Below are positions 9,160-17,889 of a DNA stretch of 53,378 nt, piece after piece. This stretch comes from Methanobrevibacter millerae (GTDB taxonomy: Archaea > Methanobacteriota > Methanobacteria > Methanobacteriales > Methanobacteriaceae), in assembly GCA_015063005.1 (NCBI GenBank), contig SUTF01000002.1, positions 78,511-131,888 of the forward strand, written 5' to 3'. Made by a program: the position numbers and the translations under genes. Within the stretch, counting starts at the first letter, position 1. Every line of letters starts with the position of its first letter. The notes beneath the pieces were generated by a model that saw only the letters and a list, made by a program, of their open reading frames with translations, was not told the DNA's origin and searched no databases.

Positions 9160-10188
9160 TTATAAGCCATTAATGGCTGCAACAATCAATTGAATTGTTG
9201 ATTCCACGTCATCCATGCTGCATACACTTACAGGAGTATGGATATATCTTGTAGGGACTGATAAAACACCGGTCGGAATACCTTCACGGGTCAAGTGTAT
9301 TGCAGTACCATCTGTGGTTCCGCCGTCACTGACTTCCAATTGGTAATCGATATCGTTTTCGTCCCCTGCATTGATGAGTAAATCTTTTACGGATTGCTGA
9401 GTCAATATTCCACGTCCGCTTGCATCAGCCAAAATGATAGCTGGACCTTTACCCATTACGACAGGTGCCTCTTCAGGCTTGATTCCAGGATGGTCACCGG
9501 ATAGGGTCACGTCAAGTGCAATAGCCAAATCAGGATTTAATTTGAATGCTGAAGTTTTAGCTCCTTTAAGACCTACTTCTTCCTGTACGGTTCCGACACC
9601 GTAAACGGTAGCTCTTGTATCTACTCTTTTTAAAACTTCCATCATGACATAACATCCTACACGGTTATCGAGAGCCTTACCCATGATAAGGTTATTTGGA
9701 TATTCGACAAAAAGGGAGTTAAATGTCATTTTGTCTCCAATGCGAAGCATCTTTTCCGCATCTTCCTTGTCCTTTGCACCTATATCGATGAACATGTCAT
9801 CCGCTTTGACAACTTTGTTTCTTTCTTCAGGTTTTGTGACATGAGGTGGTTTTGAACCGATAACTCCAACAATATCCTCTCCAACGCTACTGTGGATAGT
9901 TACAGTCTGATTCATTAACATTTGATCGTTGATTCCACCAATGTTTGAGAATTTAATAAAACCGTTATCGTCAATATATCTAACCATCAAACCGATTTCA
10001 TCCATATGGGAAGCCAACATTACAGTAGGTGCCTTTTTTTCACCTTTCTTGGTAGCAATCAAGTTTCCCATACTATCGCGTTCAATGGTATCAGCTACAT
10101 CTTTTAATTCTCTTTCAATAATTTTAGCGATTTCTTCTTCGGAACCAGATACTCCTGGCGCTAAAGAAAGTTCTTTCATTAACTCCAT
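9160..10188 (-). CDS. M42 family metallo-aminopeptidase
   Basis: A cytoplasmic dinuclear-metal peptidase of the tetrahedral-aminopeptidase/FrvX family, expected to trim N-terminal residues from peptides released by proteolysis. Metal ligands and catalytic residues are all recognisable: H61 (SHMDEIG), D174 (ALDNRVG), E203/E204 ([10 protein letters not shown]), D226 (ALDVT) and H317 (RYIHTP). The length of 342 aa is typical. The start ATG follows GGTGATAAG. Some members are annotated as endoglucanases, but M42 biochemistry supports a peptidase. It lies 43 bases after the HEAT-repeat gene stop on the same strand. Confidence 0.93.
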   Translation of the reverse strand: MELMKELSLAPGVSGSEEEIAKIIERELKDVADTIERDSMGNLIATKKGEKKAPTVMLASHMDEIGLMVRYIDDNGFIKFSNIGGINDQMLMNQTVTIHSSVGEDIVGVIGSKPPHVTKPEERNKVVKADDMFIDIGAKDKEDAEKMLRIGDKMTFNSLFVEYPNNLIMGKALDNRVGCYVMMEVLKRVDTRATVYGVGTVQEEVGLKGAKTSAFKLNPDLAIALDVTLSGDHPGIKPEEAPVVMGKGPAIILADASGRGILTQQSVKDLLINAGDENDIDYQLEVSDGGTTDGTAIHLTREGIPTGVLSVPTRYIHTPVSVCSMDDVESTIQLIVAAINGL

Positions 10189-10231
10189 CTTATCACCATT
10201 TATAGATTTTAATTTTTTTAGTATATAAAAA

Positions 10232-11746
10232 TTATTTTAATGCCTGAATTCTATTTTTTGCAACATTTCTTACATATTCACTTTCATCATTGACAGATAC
10301 ATCCTTAAGCACTTTTTTACTGACAATCTTTTTAACGCAGGCTTCCCTTACTCTCCAGGATTTGTCCTTCTGCAGGATTTCAGTCAATTCGCTTTGGCTT
10401 CTGATTTTGGAAACGCATCTGACTGAAATATCCTCATGAACATTTTTCTCATAGATTTTTATGATAATGTTCTCATCATCAATTTTATTCAGGGCATTAA
10501 GGCTGAATTCAAGGTCTTTGTTTGCCAGTATAATTTCAACAAGAACCTTCAAGTCGTCGATATTGTCCAATGTATCCTTTCTTACTGACTCAAGTTTTGC
10601 CTCATGCAATATCCTGACATATGCGGATTCGGACTTTATGTTTTTCATTGCCTCAACTGCAATGTCCTCATGGGTGGTGTTGATGGCAATGTTTACAAAA
10701 TCATCCTCCAAGGTCAGGTTAGGGTTTGTCACCGCATGAGTTCTCACGAATGAATCATCATCATTCAACGCTATGTCAACCAATACATCACTGTCTGTTA
10801 TCTTTTTGACTGCAGTCTGGCGTGAAAACCTGTCTGAATCATTGCGTGCAACATTAATTAAAGTTTCCTGATTGCTTATCTTTTTGATTGCCTCGCTTCT
10901 CACAACACTGTCATCATCATTAAGGGCAATCTCACACAGAAGGTTTTCATCATCAATGATTTTAACCAAATCAAGCCTGACATCTGATTTCTTGGAGTTT
11001 AATACCATATCACTAATCAGATTCTTGTTGGTGATTTTTTCAAAAATGATGTTTCTGATTTTTGCATTGTCCTCCTCTTTTGCAATCTCAACCAACTTTT
11101 CCTCATCGGAAATCTTATTGATGGCTGCAAGCTTGACTTCACCGTCAGAATCTGTAAGTGCGATTTTTTGAAGAGTATCCTCATTTGTAAATGAATCCTT
11201 TTGAATAGCTGCTTTGCGAATAGACTTATCCTTTGCCTTGAAAACCAAATCGGTCAGGATTTCCTCATCTGTGATTTTTTCAAGAGCCTCCTTTCTGTAT
11301 TTCTTGTCTTTAGCTTCAATGGCAATGTCTTTTAGAGTATTTTCATCTTCTACCTTGTTGAAGATTTCAGTTAGCTGAGGGGATTTTTTCTGGTTAATTA
11401 CCATTTCTGCAATGGACTTGTTGTTTTCTCCCAGTCTTTCATAGGCAAAGCTTCGAACATCATAGAAATTGGAGTTTTGAGCCGCATCCCATAAGAGGTC
11501 TTCATCTTCCAACTTATTTGCAGCCATCAATCTTATTGCCCTGTCCTTTACGTTCTTGGCCAGGTCAAGTGCAACATACTGGTTTGTAATATTGTTGACC
11601 GCAACCGCCCTTTCGTTTCTGTTTTTGCTTTTCATTGCAATTTCCTTTAACTGCAATTCAACTTCAGGAATTTCAATATCAGTTGGAATCTCCTTAGTCT
11701 TCTTTTCCTTCTTTTTGTCTTTTTTAAATCTATCGAATAATCCCAT
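10232..11746 (-). CDS. HEAT-repeat protein
   Basis: A 504-residue soluble protein. A lysine-rich N-terminus ([18 protein letters not shown]) is followed by about 16 to 18 tandem alpha-helical repeats of 24-31 residues with cores such as [18 protein letters not shown] and [14 protein letters not shown], the HEAT/Armadillo pattern (DxxVRxxA, KIxDExxL). Such proteins form solenoid scaffolds for protein binding; the partner is unknown. ATG 11746 is preceded by GGTG, and the upstream in-frame GTG is part of that site. It starts just after the exonuclease-like gene at 11756 ends, so the two are probably co-transcribed and may act together. Confidence 0.85.
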   Translation of the reverse strand: MGLFDRFKKDKKKEKKTKEIPTDIEIPEVELQLKEIAMKSKNRNERAVAVNNITNQYVALDLAKNVKDRAIRLMAANKLEDEDLLWDAAQNSNFYDVRSFAYERLGENNKSIAEMVINQKKSPQLTEIFNKVEDENTLKDIAIEAKDKKYRKEALEKITDEEILTDLVFKAKDKSIRKAAIQKDSFTNEDTLQKIALTDSDGEVKLAAINKISDEEKLVEIAKEEDNAKIRNIIFEKITNKNLISDMVLNSKKSDVRLDLVKIIDDENLLCEIALNDDDSVVRSEAIKKISNQETLINVARNDSDRFSRQTAVKKITDSDVLVDIALNDDDSFVRTHAVTNPNLTLEDDFVNIAINTTHEDIAVEAMKNIKSESAYVRILHEAKLESVRKDTLDNIDDLKVLVEIILANKDLEFSLNALNKIDDENIIIKIYEKNVHEDISVRCVSKIRSQSELTEILQKDKSWRVREACVKKIVSKKVLKDVSVNDESEYVRNVAKNRIQALK

Positions 11747-11755
11747 TTTAAGCAC

Positions 11756-12802
11756 CTATTCGTAATTAACCTCTTCATACATTTTCATTAGAAAGTCAGC
11801 AAGTGAAACAATATCCTGCCGGTTATGTTCTATTATTGGAATCATCGGCCCAATATTGTTTTCGCTAAGATAAGTATTATAATATCCCGGAATGTACTGG
11901 CCAGGAACGTCATCAACCCTTTCAAGCCCGAACTTATACTTTTCAATTGTCTGCAGTTTGCAGTCCGGAAGCTCATCCCTCCACAGATACTTTGCAAAAT
12001 ACATGAGGTCTATGTGTGCCAAGTCAAAGTCAACGTCAAGCCTATGATATCTGAGCCTGTTTTTTATGAAGGGAACATCAAATGTCTTTCCATTGAACGT
12101 CACATGTACGGAATTTTCATCCAGATGTGAGAAATATGCATCAAGAACTGCCGGTTCCTCCTCCAGATTTCTCAGGAAATATTGTGAAGAAATTATTTTA
12201 TTTCCTTTGATTTCGGCAACGCCTATAAGTATTATGGCAACATTGGAAAGTCCCAGAGTTTCTATATCCATGAACTTGAAGTCCTCTGCATCAGGAATGC
12301 TGACGCACTTAATCAGATTGTCCTTGCACTGCCTGCCATACTTGTTTTCATTTAGCAATTCAATTATACTTGAAAAGGACATATCATCAATTTTTTCAAT
12401 GAATTTCTGCGCATTGTCCTTATATGAATCATGATGTAAAAGTGAATCAATTGTGAGATAACCCTGACTTTTTAATTTCTCCTCAGTTTTTATCCCAATT
12501 TTGGGAAGCAACTTCAGATTATGATTCATCTGATTTTTAAAGTTATTTTCAGCCAAATCAAAATCAATCTTTTCCTTTTGAACAATCTGTAAAGTTTCAC
12601 CATATTCCGTTTCTATAACTTTACTGCCTTTAATATCAGTTAATTTTTTGTTTTTATATTTATCCATTAGCTGTTCTTTTAAATCATTGTAATATGCAGG
12701 CGAAACACTTTTATATTCATCAAAAGAAAAGTTTTCTGAAGATGGAGAATTTTTAAGTATTGATTTAAGCATATAATTTTCATGTTCTAAGTCTTGCATC
12801 AT
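11756..12802 (-). CDS. RNase H-like (YprB-type, DEDD) exonuclease domain protein
   Basis: A 348-residue protein. The C-terminal half is a YprB/DnaQ-like RNase H fold. The DEDD motifs are FMDIETLGLS (D and E of motif I), FNGKTFDVPFI (motif II), and HNRQDIVSLADF (motif III, H-x4-D). The middle region LLPKIGIKTEEKLKSQGYLT resembles a helix-hairpin-helix, suggesting nucleic-acid binding. A 3'-5' exonuclease on DNA or RNA is the likely activity; the substrate is unknown. The start lacks a binding site, and a TATA-like TTTTTATAAC lies about 28 bases upstream, suggesting a leaderless mRNA. It heads the operon with the HEAT-repeat gene. Confidence 0.85.
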   Translation of the reverse strand: MMQDLEHENYMLKSILKNSPSSENFSFDEYKSVSPAYYNDLKEQLMDKYKNKKLTDIKGSKVIETEYGETLQIVQKEKIDFDLAENNFKNQMNHNLKLLPKIGIKTEEKLKSQGYLTIDSLLHHDSYKDNAQKFIEKIDDMSFSSIIELLNENKYGRQCKDNLIKCVSIPDAEDFKFMDIETLGLSNVAIILIGVAEIKGNKIISSQYFLRNLEEEPAVLDAYFSHLDENSVHVTFNGKTFDVPFIKNRLRYHRLDVDFDLAHIDLMYFAKYLWRDELPDCKLQTIEKYKFGLERVDDVPGQYIPGYYNTYLSENNIGPMIPIIEHNRQDIVSLADFLMKMYEEVNYE

Positions 12803-12905
12803 TTATTTAATATATAATTGGTCAGTTATAAAAATTGTTAATAAAGTATAATTGAATTTTTATAAAATTTAATCAAGTTTATATATTAAAAGATACAAAG
12901 TATTA

Positions 12906-13048
12906 TTTGGCTACGCATAGTAGCTAGAGATGTAGATTAAAACAGCCAAACTTTAAAATTCATTTCTCTAAAAAAAGCTTGTCAAACAAGTGATTAGGTG
13001 GATAATGCCCATTATCTGCCTAATATCCCATTAAACATACTACTTTTT
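12906..13048 (+). ncRNA. Candidate structured small RNA
   Basis: A TATA element (GTTTATATATTAAA, about 12878-12891) predicts a start near 12907. From there come TTTGGCT/AGCCAAA (12906-12912 with 12944-12950), an alternative GCTAC/GTAGC hairpin (12910-12914 with 12920-12924), CTTGT/ACAAG (12978-12982 with 12986-12990), and a long hairpin of about 14 pairs (12993-13007 with 13010-13024, two G-U pairs). The run ACTTTTTACTT near 13040-13050 could terminate it. The next gene has its own TATA box (about 13088-13098). No known family was recognised, and no box C/D or H/ACA signature is present. Confidence 0.45.
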
Positions 13049-13134
13049 ACTTAAAACTCTTTTATAACAATATTTTAAATTTTAAAGAAAACTATATATT
13101 AATTTTTGAACATAATTATTATTGGGTAATTTTT

Positions 13135-13518
13135 ATGAAACTTAAATTAGGGATAATTTATGGATTTTTGATTTGGCTTTTAACATTCATAATTTCCAAT
13201 ATCATCCAGCCGGTGATAATAGAAAATATAGAATATGTTAATATACTCGTTCCCCTAAGCATCATTATAGTTACAGGATTCTTTGGAATACTTTATATCA
13301 GAAACATTAATGAAAATGAGGTAATTGAAGGAATTAAAGTGGGAATCCTATTTATAATAATCGATATAATATGTGACATGATCTTTTTTGTCATACCACA
13401 TAACAATAACATTTTGATTATGAATTACCCTACGCATGTTGTATACATGGCTATCATAATATTGACAATAACCACATTGCTTGGCTATTTGGCACAGATG
13501 AAAATTGAATTAAAATAA
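13135..13518 (+). CDS. Four-helix membrane protein, hypothetical
   Basis: A 127-residue integral membrane protein with four hydrophobic segments at about residues 5-25, 36-54, 68-88 and 98-121, and a short charged loop (RNINENEVIEG) between helices 2 and 3. I recognise no family motif. A TATA-like ACTATATATTA about 40 bases upstream gives a short leader without a clear binding site. It ends 11 bases before the pantothenate-pathway gene, whose binding site overlaps the gap, so it may be the first gene of that transcript. Its role is unknown. Confidence 0.8.
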   Translation: MKLKLGIIYGFLIWLLTFIISNIIQPVIIENIEYVNILVPLSIIIVTGFFGILYIRNINENEVIEGIKVGILFIIIDIICDMIFFVIPHNNNILIMNYPTHVVYMAIIILTITTLLGYLAQMKIELK

Positions 13519-13529
13519 AGAGGAAGTAT

Positions 13530-14276
13530 ATGATATCAAAAGCTCATCCACGTTATGAATCTTTAGTGTTAAGAGAAAAAATTGTTAAAGCTTCAAAAGA
13601 GGGATATCTTGCTGATTCAGCTATGATTGCCCATGGAAGAGGTGAAGCCTTTGACTATTTGCTCGGTGAAAAAACAACATTGCCTGCAAAAAGGGCTATG
13701 TATGTAACCGTTGCACTAATGCTTTTATCAAAAAACCCTGTAATTTCAGTTAACGGCAATACCACCGCACTTGCAATAGAAGAGGTAATCGAATTTGCAA
13801 GGACTGTAGATGCAAAAATCGAAATAAACCTGTTTTACAGGACTGATGAAAGGGTTGATAAAATTACCAAACTCTATAAAGACTACGGATATCCGGAAGT
13901 TCTTGGAAGCAATGACGATGAAATAGAATACATCAACGAAATCAAAAACCCAAGAGCTTCAGCAAGCAAAAGCGGAATATACAGTGCCGATACCATACTG
14001 GTTCCTCTTGAAGATGGAGACAGGGCAGAGATATTGTCCCGAAGCGGGAAAAACATCATTACTATTGATTTGAATCCCCTTTCAAGAACATCAAAAATGT
14101 CTGATGTGTCCATTGTGGATAATGTAGTTCGTGCATTACCGTTCATGACCAAAATAGCTGGTGATTTGAAATCACAAGACAAAGACTTTTTAAAGGAAAT
14201 GATTAAAGAATTTGACAATGAAACCAATCTAAAAGACTCATTAGAATTATTTAAAATTAAAGAGGATGAAAAATGA
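13530..14276 (+). CDS. 4-phosphopantoate--beta-alanine ligase (archaeal phosphopantothenate synthetase)
   Basis: DUF137 family, the archaeal replacement for pantothenate synthetase plus kinase. It joins 4-phosphopantoate to beta-alanine with ATP on the way to coenzyme A. Family blocks are HPRYESLVLREKIVKA at residues 6-21, AMIAHGRGEAFDYLLGE, VSVNGNTTAL-type (VISVNGNTTALAIEE) and TIDLNPLSRTSKMSDVSIVD. The length of 248 aa is normal. GAGGAAG precedes the ATG. The stop overlaps the next gene's start (ATGA). Coupling to a dephospho-CoA-kinase-like protein supports a shared role in CoA synthesis. Confidence 0.93.
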   Translation: MISKAHPRYESLVLREKIVKASKEGYLADSAMIAHGRGEAFDYLLGEKTTLPAKRAMYVTVALMLLSKNPVISVNGNTTALAIEEVIEFARTVDAKIEINLFYRTDERVDKITKLYKDYGYPEVLGSNDDEIEYINEIKNPRASASKSGIYSADTILVPLEDGDRAEILSRSGKNIITIDLNPLSRTSKMSDVSIVDNVVRALPFMTKIAGDLKSQDKDFLKEMIKEFDNETNLKDSLELFKIKEDEK

Positions 14277-14812
14277 GAGTAATGGGAATATCAGGATTAC
14301 CTGGATCTGGAAAGAGCTTTGTATCTGAAATCGCAAGCCAAAAAGGCGCGATGATTGTAAGCATGGGAGACATAATACGTGAAGAAGCTAAAAAACGTGG
14401 AGAATCCACAAAGGAAACAGCTCAAAACTTGAGAAAAGAACATGGGGAATATATCGTTTCCGAGTTGACCGTCAAAAAAATCAAGCAGATAAGAAATGAA
14501 GGTTTCAGCTCATCAATAATTGTGGAAGGTATTAGAAGCCCATATGAAGTCAATATGTTTAAGGAAAACTTTGAGGATTTCATCATACTCTCTGTTTTTG
14601 CAAATCCGGACATACGCTTTGAAAGAATAAAATCAAGACAAAGGGAAGACGATACGACAGATTATGAAACATTTGTATCAAGAGACCAGAGAGAATTGGA
14701 TTTCGGAATAGGTGATGTAATTTCCCTTTCAAATAAAATAATCATCAACGAAGGTGACCTTGACACCTATCTGGAAGAAATAAATAAATTTTTAGAAGAA
14801 TATAATATCTAA
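14273..14812 (+). CDS. UPF0200 family P-loop kinase (dephospho-CoA-kinase-like)
   Basis: A 179-residue P-loop NTPase with Walker A GLPGSGKS at residues 8-15, a LID-like SRQREDDTTDYE region, and VEGIRSPYEV in the Walker B position. UPF0200 proteins resemble dephospho-CoA kinase and adenylate-type kinases. The archaeal dephospho-CoA kinase has been assigned to another family (DUF359), so the exact substrate is open. The ATGA overlap with phosphopantothenate synthetase (four bases) argues for a linked role. GAGGAT sits six bases before the ATG. It converges with dph6, with no gap between the two stops. Confidence 0.85.
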   Translation: MRVMGISGLPGSGKSFVSEIASQKGAMIVSMGDIIREEAKKRGESTKETAQNLRKEHGEYIVSELTVKKIKQIRNEGFSSSIIVEGIRSPYEVNMFKENFEDFIILSVFANPDIRFERIKSRQREDDTTDYETFVSRDQRELDFGIGDVISLSNKIIINEGDLDTYLEEINKFLEEYNI

Positions 14813-15493
14813 TTATTTTTCTTCTAAAACCGCTTTTTTTATTATAAACAAACCGCTGTCAACCTGCCATCGCTTTTCATATTCAAGGACATTTACCCTT
14901 TTTTTGAAGATTGGTCCGTCAACAACGAGGGTTTCAGCCTCTCCTCCTTCAAAAGCAATGTTCAAGCCAACCTTTTCATTCAGCTTAAGCAAATCGTCTA
15001 TGCATTTGTCATCTATTAGACGGCCAAGCCATTTCTCGTCAAGACCATATGCCGCAACCCCGCTGATTATGACTTCAAAGCCAAGGGATACGATTTGTCT
15101 CATATAGTCAAGTTCATTTACATGCCAATATGGGGAGACTACCTTCAATCCGCATTCATCTCCCAATTTTTCAATCCTGGACTTTTGATAAACAGAGTAA
15201 AGTGCACCTGTATATATGGCCTCAATGCCCAAAGTTTTAAGCTGATTGAATGCATCTTTCAAATCTTCAAGTTCCGCTTCCTTAATCCCATCGGTTTCAA
15301 CACTGATGATTGGAATATCCATCGCCTCTGCAAGCAAATCGGTGAGGTGGATGTTTGGAACATGAAACATGTATGACTCGTCATTTGCGGATTTCATGGC
15401 AAGCAAATATTGAACATCCTCACCGCTTTTAAGGGCATTATAGACAGCCATGGTACTGTCCTTACCGCCGGAAAATAAAACTGCGACCTTCAT
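14813..15493 (-). CDS. dph6: Diphthine--ammonia ligase family (Dph6)
   Basis: ATP-PPase fold with SGGKDSTMA at residues 8-16 (PP-loop) and the family blocks SGVAAYGLDEKWLGR and FEGGEAETLVVDGP. Dph6 makes the last step of diphthamide on translation factor EF2, the amidation of diphthine with ammonium and ATP. At 226 aa it has the archaeal length. It is the last gene of the minus-strand cluster that starts with the prepilin peptidase, two bases after the membrane protein at 15496. That placement is probably incidental. Confidence 0.9.
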   Translation of the reverse strand: MKVAVLFSGGKDSTMAVYNALKSGEDVQYLLAMKSANDESYMFHVPNIHLTDLLAEAMDIPIISVETDGIKEAELEDLKDAFNQLKTLGIEAIYTGALYSVYQKSRIEKLGDECGLKVVSPYWHVNELDYMRQIVSLGFEVIISGVAAYGLDEKWLGRLIDDKCIDDLLKLNEKVGLNIAFEGGEAETLVVDGPIFKKRVNVLEYEKRWQVDSGLFIIKKAVLEEK

Positions 15494-15495
15494 GG

Positions 15496-16302
15496 CTATC
15501 TTTTCTTTTTAGTTCGTAAAAATCTGTTAAATCTTCTTTTGCCTACAACAAATGAGTCGAAGAAAAGACCCAATATACCGACAACGAAACCGACACCACC
15601 ACAGACAAGAACAAACTCTGTGTTGGACAACATTGAAGCATTCGTACTATTTACACCCTGCTGAACGGATCCCTCCACGGATGAAGCCACAATACCCTTT
15701 TCAAGTAAGAATGACTGTACCTTATCCAGTGATGAAGATGATATGACCAGTTTTGCGTGTATTTGAGCATATGAAATTGAATCACCGAAAACCAGTTTAT
15801 ACCAGTCTGAAAATGATTTTAAAGCTTCAGATGAAGAATAATTGTCCAATGCAATGTAAATGCTTCCATCAGTTCTGTTTACAGTATAATTTTTGAAATG
15901 GGTATCAACATTGCCTACTGCATAATTGAAGTACTTGTACTCCGAATCCGAGAATTTCCACATCGGTATGGTGATTCCCGTTTCTTCAAAGGATTTAAAA
16001 CCTTCCATTTGTGACAAATCACTTTTCAGCTTATTGACATCCGTTGATGATGCAAGATCCAAATACAATGTTTCCTCATTTCCAGGCATAATCTTGTGAA
16101 CAGAGGTTGCAACCTCGGGCATGTCCGAATAGATTGGGCTTAAGAAAAAGGCTCCCCCCAGAGCGCCAATGAAAAAAGCAACAACTAAAACCAAGGCCAT
16201 TTCCTTTTTAGGCATGAATGGTCTTAGCATTCCTATTGAGAAAACGAATATCATCAATATAATAAATAAAACTATATAAATAATAGCAATTACAATATCC
16301 AT
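15496..16302 (-). CDS. Membrane protein with extracytoplasmic domain, hypothetical
   Basis: A 268-residue protein. Two N-terminal membrane helices (IIYIVLFIILMIFVF, then MALVLVVAFFIGALGGAFFL) are followed by an exported domain of about 150 residues with NXS/T sites (NYTVNRT, NSTNAS). A third helix (VLVCGGVGFVVGILGLFF) leads to a very basic tail (KRRFNRFLRTKKKR). GAGGGAT stands before ATG 16302, so I use that start rather than an upstream Met. It lies 64 bases downstream of the class III pilin and may belong to the same surface-filament apparatus. No family was recognised. Confidence 0.8.
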   Translation of the reverse strand: MDIVIAIIYIVLFIILMIFVFSIGMLRPFMPKKEMALVLVVAFFIGALGGAFFLSPIYSDMPEVATSVHKIMPGNEETLYLDLASSTDVNKLKSDLSQMEGFKSFEETGITIPMWKFSDSEYKYFNYAVGNVDTHFKNYTVNRTDGSIYIALDNYSSSEALKSFSDWYKLVFGDSISYAQIHAKLVISSSSLDKVQSFLLEKGIVASSVEGSVQQGVNSTNASMLSNTEFVLVCGGVGFVVGILGLFFDSFVVGKRRFNRFLRTKKKR

Positions 16303-16366
16303 TAAATCCCTCATTTAAATAAGTTTAATTAATTATTTAACTAATAACCATTAAATAAGTTTGGAT

Positions 16367-16798
16367 TTAATATTTCTTATAGATAATCATTTTTTCTTCA
16401 CCCATTGGCCATTCCACTATAATTTTATTTTCACCCTTATCAAGATTGAGCCCTCCTGAATTCAAATTTGAATTATGATTCAATGTAATTACTTTTGACT
16501 GTCCGTCACTTAGCTTTAGTGAAGCTGAAAGATAGGAGTTAGCTATTCTGACATAGGCTACTTCATTGACATCAAGATAAACAGTCTGTTTTGAGCCTTG
16601 GCCTTCGCTGTAAACCTGGCTTATTGCACTGGACAGTTTTGAAAGTTCGGATTTTACATTCAGAGTATTTGATACATCACTTGTCCTTTCAATAGCTATG
16701 TGAGACAAAGGCAATGTGAAAGCTATTAAAAGAATTAATGAAATTGCAAATATCAGCATATATTCGAGAGAAATTTGTCCTTTTTTGTCCTTAATCAT
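16367..16798 (-). CDS. Class III signal-peptide (type IV pilin-like) protein
   Basis: A 143-residue protein. It opens MIKDKKGQISLEYMLIFAIS: a short basic leader, then Q-x-S-x-E-x-x-x-L and a hydrophobic helix. This is the archaeal class III prepilin signal, expected to be cut just before the Gln by an EppA-type peptidase. The mature part (about 135 residues) is beta-rich and suits a pilin or pseudopilin subunit. The ATG follows the stop of the prepilin peptidase gene directly (TAA ATG), with GTGAT inside that gene. The pair is therefore translationally coupled, and the neighbour is its likely processing enzyme. Confidence 0.88.
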   Translation of the reverse strand: MIKDKKGQISLEYMLIFAISLILLIAFTLPLSHIAIERTSDVSNTLNVKSELSKLSSAISQVYSEGQGSKQTVYLDVNEVAYVRIANSYLSASLKLSDGQSKVITLNHNSNLNSGGLNLDKGENKIIVEWPMGEEKMIIYKKY

Positions 16799-17668
16799 TT
16801 AAATCACAAAAATTATATTTTTCAGAATTATCATCGATAAATCACCATAAAAGACTGCGATTATAAGTCCCATAAGAATTGATGGAACAAATGGAAATCC
16901 CATCTTGACGGAGATTTGATTAGAGATAATTCTCTGAGCGTTCATTATTTTCAAAAGATACATATCCGTATCAGTAATGCCTCCTGCAGTTGCCGTTTTA
17001 AAATAGTATTTTGAAATAGAATCATCGGATCTATAAACCTTCAGGTTAGTGTTTCTATTGTTTTCAATAAGTTCCCTGACCTTTTCATTGTCGAAATAGA
17101 AATTATTTACCATCATCCCCTCCTTCAAATCAGAAACGTTTATGTGCTTGTTGAAGCTGCTTTCAATCATTATCTTCAGGCTTTTGAAATTGAAAAATCC
17201 CTTGAATACTTCAACATTTTCATTGAATACATCATTTTTTATAATCAGATAAATCAGCAAAAGAATTAAAAATGGAAATGAAACCAGAATGCTGTTTACC
17301 ATTACAGTAAATGAGAACGGATAAAATGACACAACTGGAGAAATGTCAAAAAATGAAGTACTTACACCAAATGGTATAACTGATGCAATAGATGATAACA
17401 GCTTTACATCACCACCACCCCATACGTTCAATTGCCATAGAAGCAAAGTGACAGTATATGTTATAGACCATGAAATTATTGAGAATAAAATGAATTTAAT
17501 GTTACCTGTTATGAATGTCAAAATCAGATTGGACATGAAACCAAAAGCAAGCAAAACATAGTTCAACCTATTGGGTACAATACCACTTTTAATGTCAAAA
17601 ATGCAAAAGACAATGCAGAAAATTATTGTAACTGTAATCTGTATTAAGCAAATATCGTCTATAATCAT
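16799..17668 (-). CDS. Prepilin peptidase (A24-type, EppA-like)
   Basis: A polytopic membrane aspartyl protease of 289 aa. FDIKSGIVPNRLNYV at about residues 24-38 carries the first catalytic Asp, and WGGGDVKLLSSIA at about residue 84 carries the second, within the GxGD-like motif. Several membrane helices precede and follow. A soluble insert of about 100 residues (about 155-255, KHINVSDLKEGMMV and after) lies before the last helices, as in archaeal EppA-type enzymes. It cleaves class III prepilins, and the next gene encodes exactly such a substrate. It heads a transcript of peptidase, pilin-like protein and membrane protein. Confidence 0.88.
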   Translation of the reverse strand: MIIDDICLIQITVTIIFCIVFCIFDIKSGIVPNRLNYVLLAFGFMSNLILTFITGNIKFILFSIISWSITYTVTLLLWQLNVWGGGDVKLLSSIASVIPFGVSTSFFDISPVVSFYPFSFTVMVNSILVSFPFLILLLIYLIIKNDVFNENVEVFKGFFNFKSLKIMIESSFNKHINVSDLKEGMMVNNFYFDNEKVRELIENNRNTNLKVYRSDDSISKYYFKTATAGGITDTDMYLLKIMNAQRIISNQISVKMGFPFVPSILMGLIIAVFYGDLSMIILKNIIFVI

Positions 17669-17768
17669 GGTTTAAACTTTCTCAAAAAGAAGTATATTAA
17701 TTAGATAGAAATTAAACCGGTTATATTGTATGGGAAGGTTATACTGTTTTAAAAAGTAAAAAAATTAA

Positions 17769-17872
17769 TTTTTAGAATGCTAATAAATAGCTTCTAAAAA
17801 TGATTTGAATAATGGATGTGGCCAATTATGCCAGGATTTGACATCAAATTGCCCAAATACTCAGGAATTATA
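17769..17872 (-). pseudogene. Decayed duplicate of the pyrG 3' end
   Basis: Plus-strand bases 17769-17823 match 17912-17966 inside pyrG at 52 of 55 positions by eye. Weaker similarity continues to about 17872 (CTP synthase residues around the C-terminal GATase His/Glu), with an internal deletion. On the minus strand it would encode a stump ending [13 protein letters not shown] before a stop. The catalytic HPE segment is destroyed and no start exists. It lies just downstream of the intact gene's stop and is best read as the remnant of an unequal duplication or recombination. Confidence 0.85.
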
Positions 17873-17889
17873 GCCAACGGCATCCAAGT

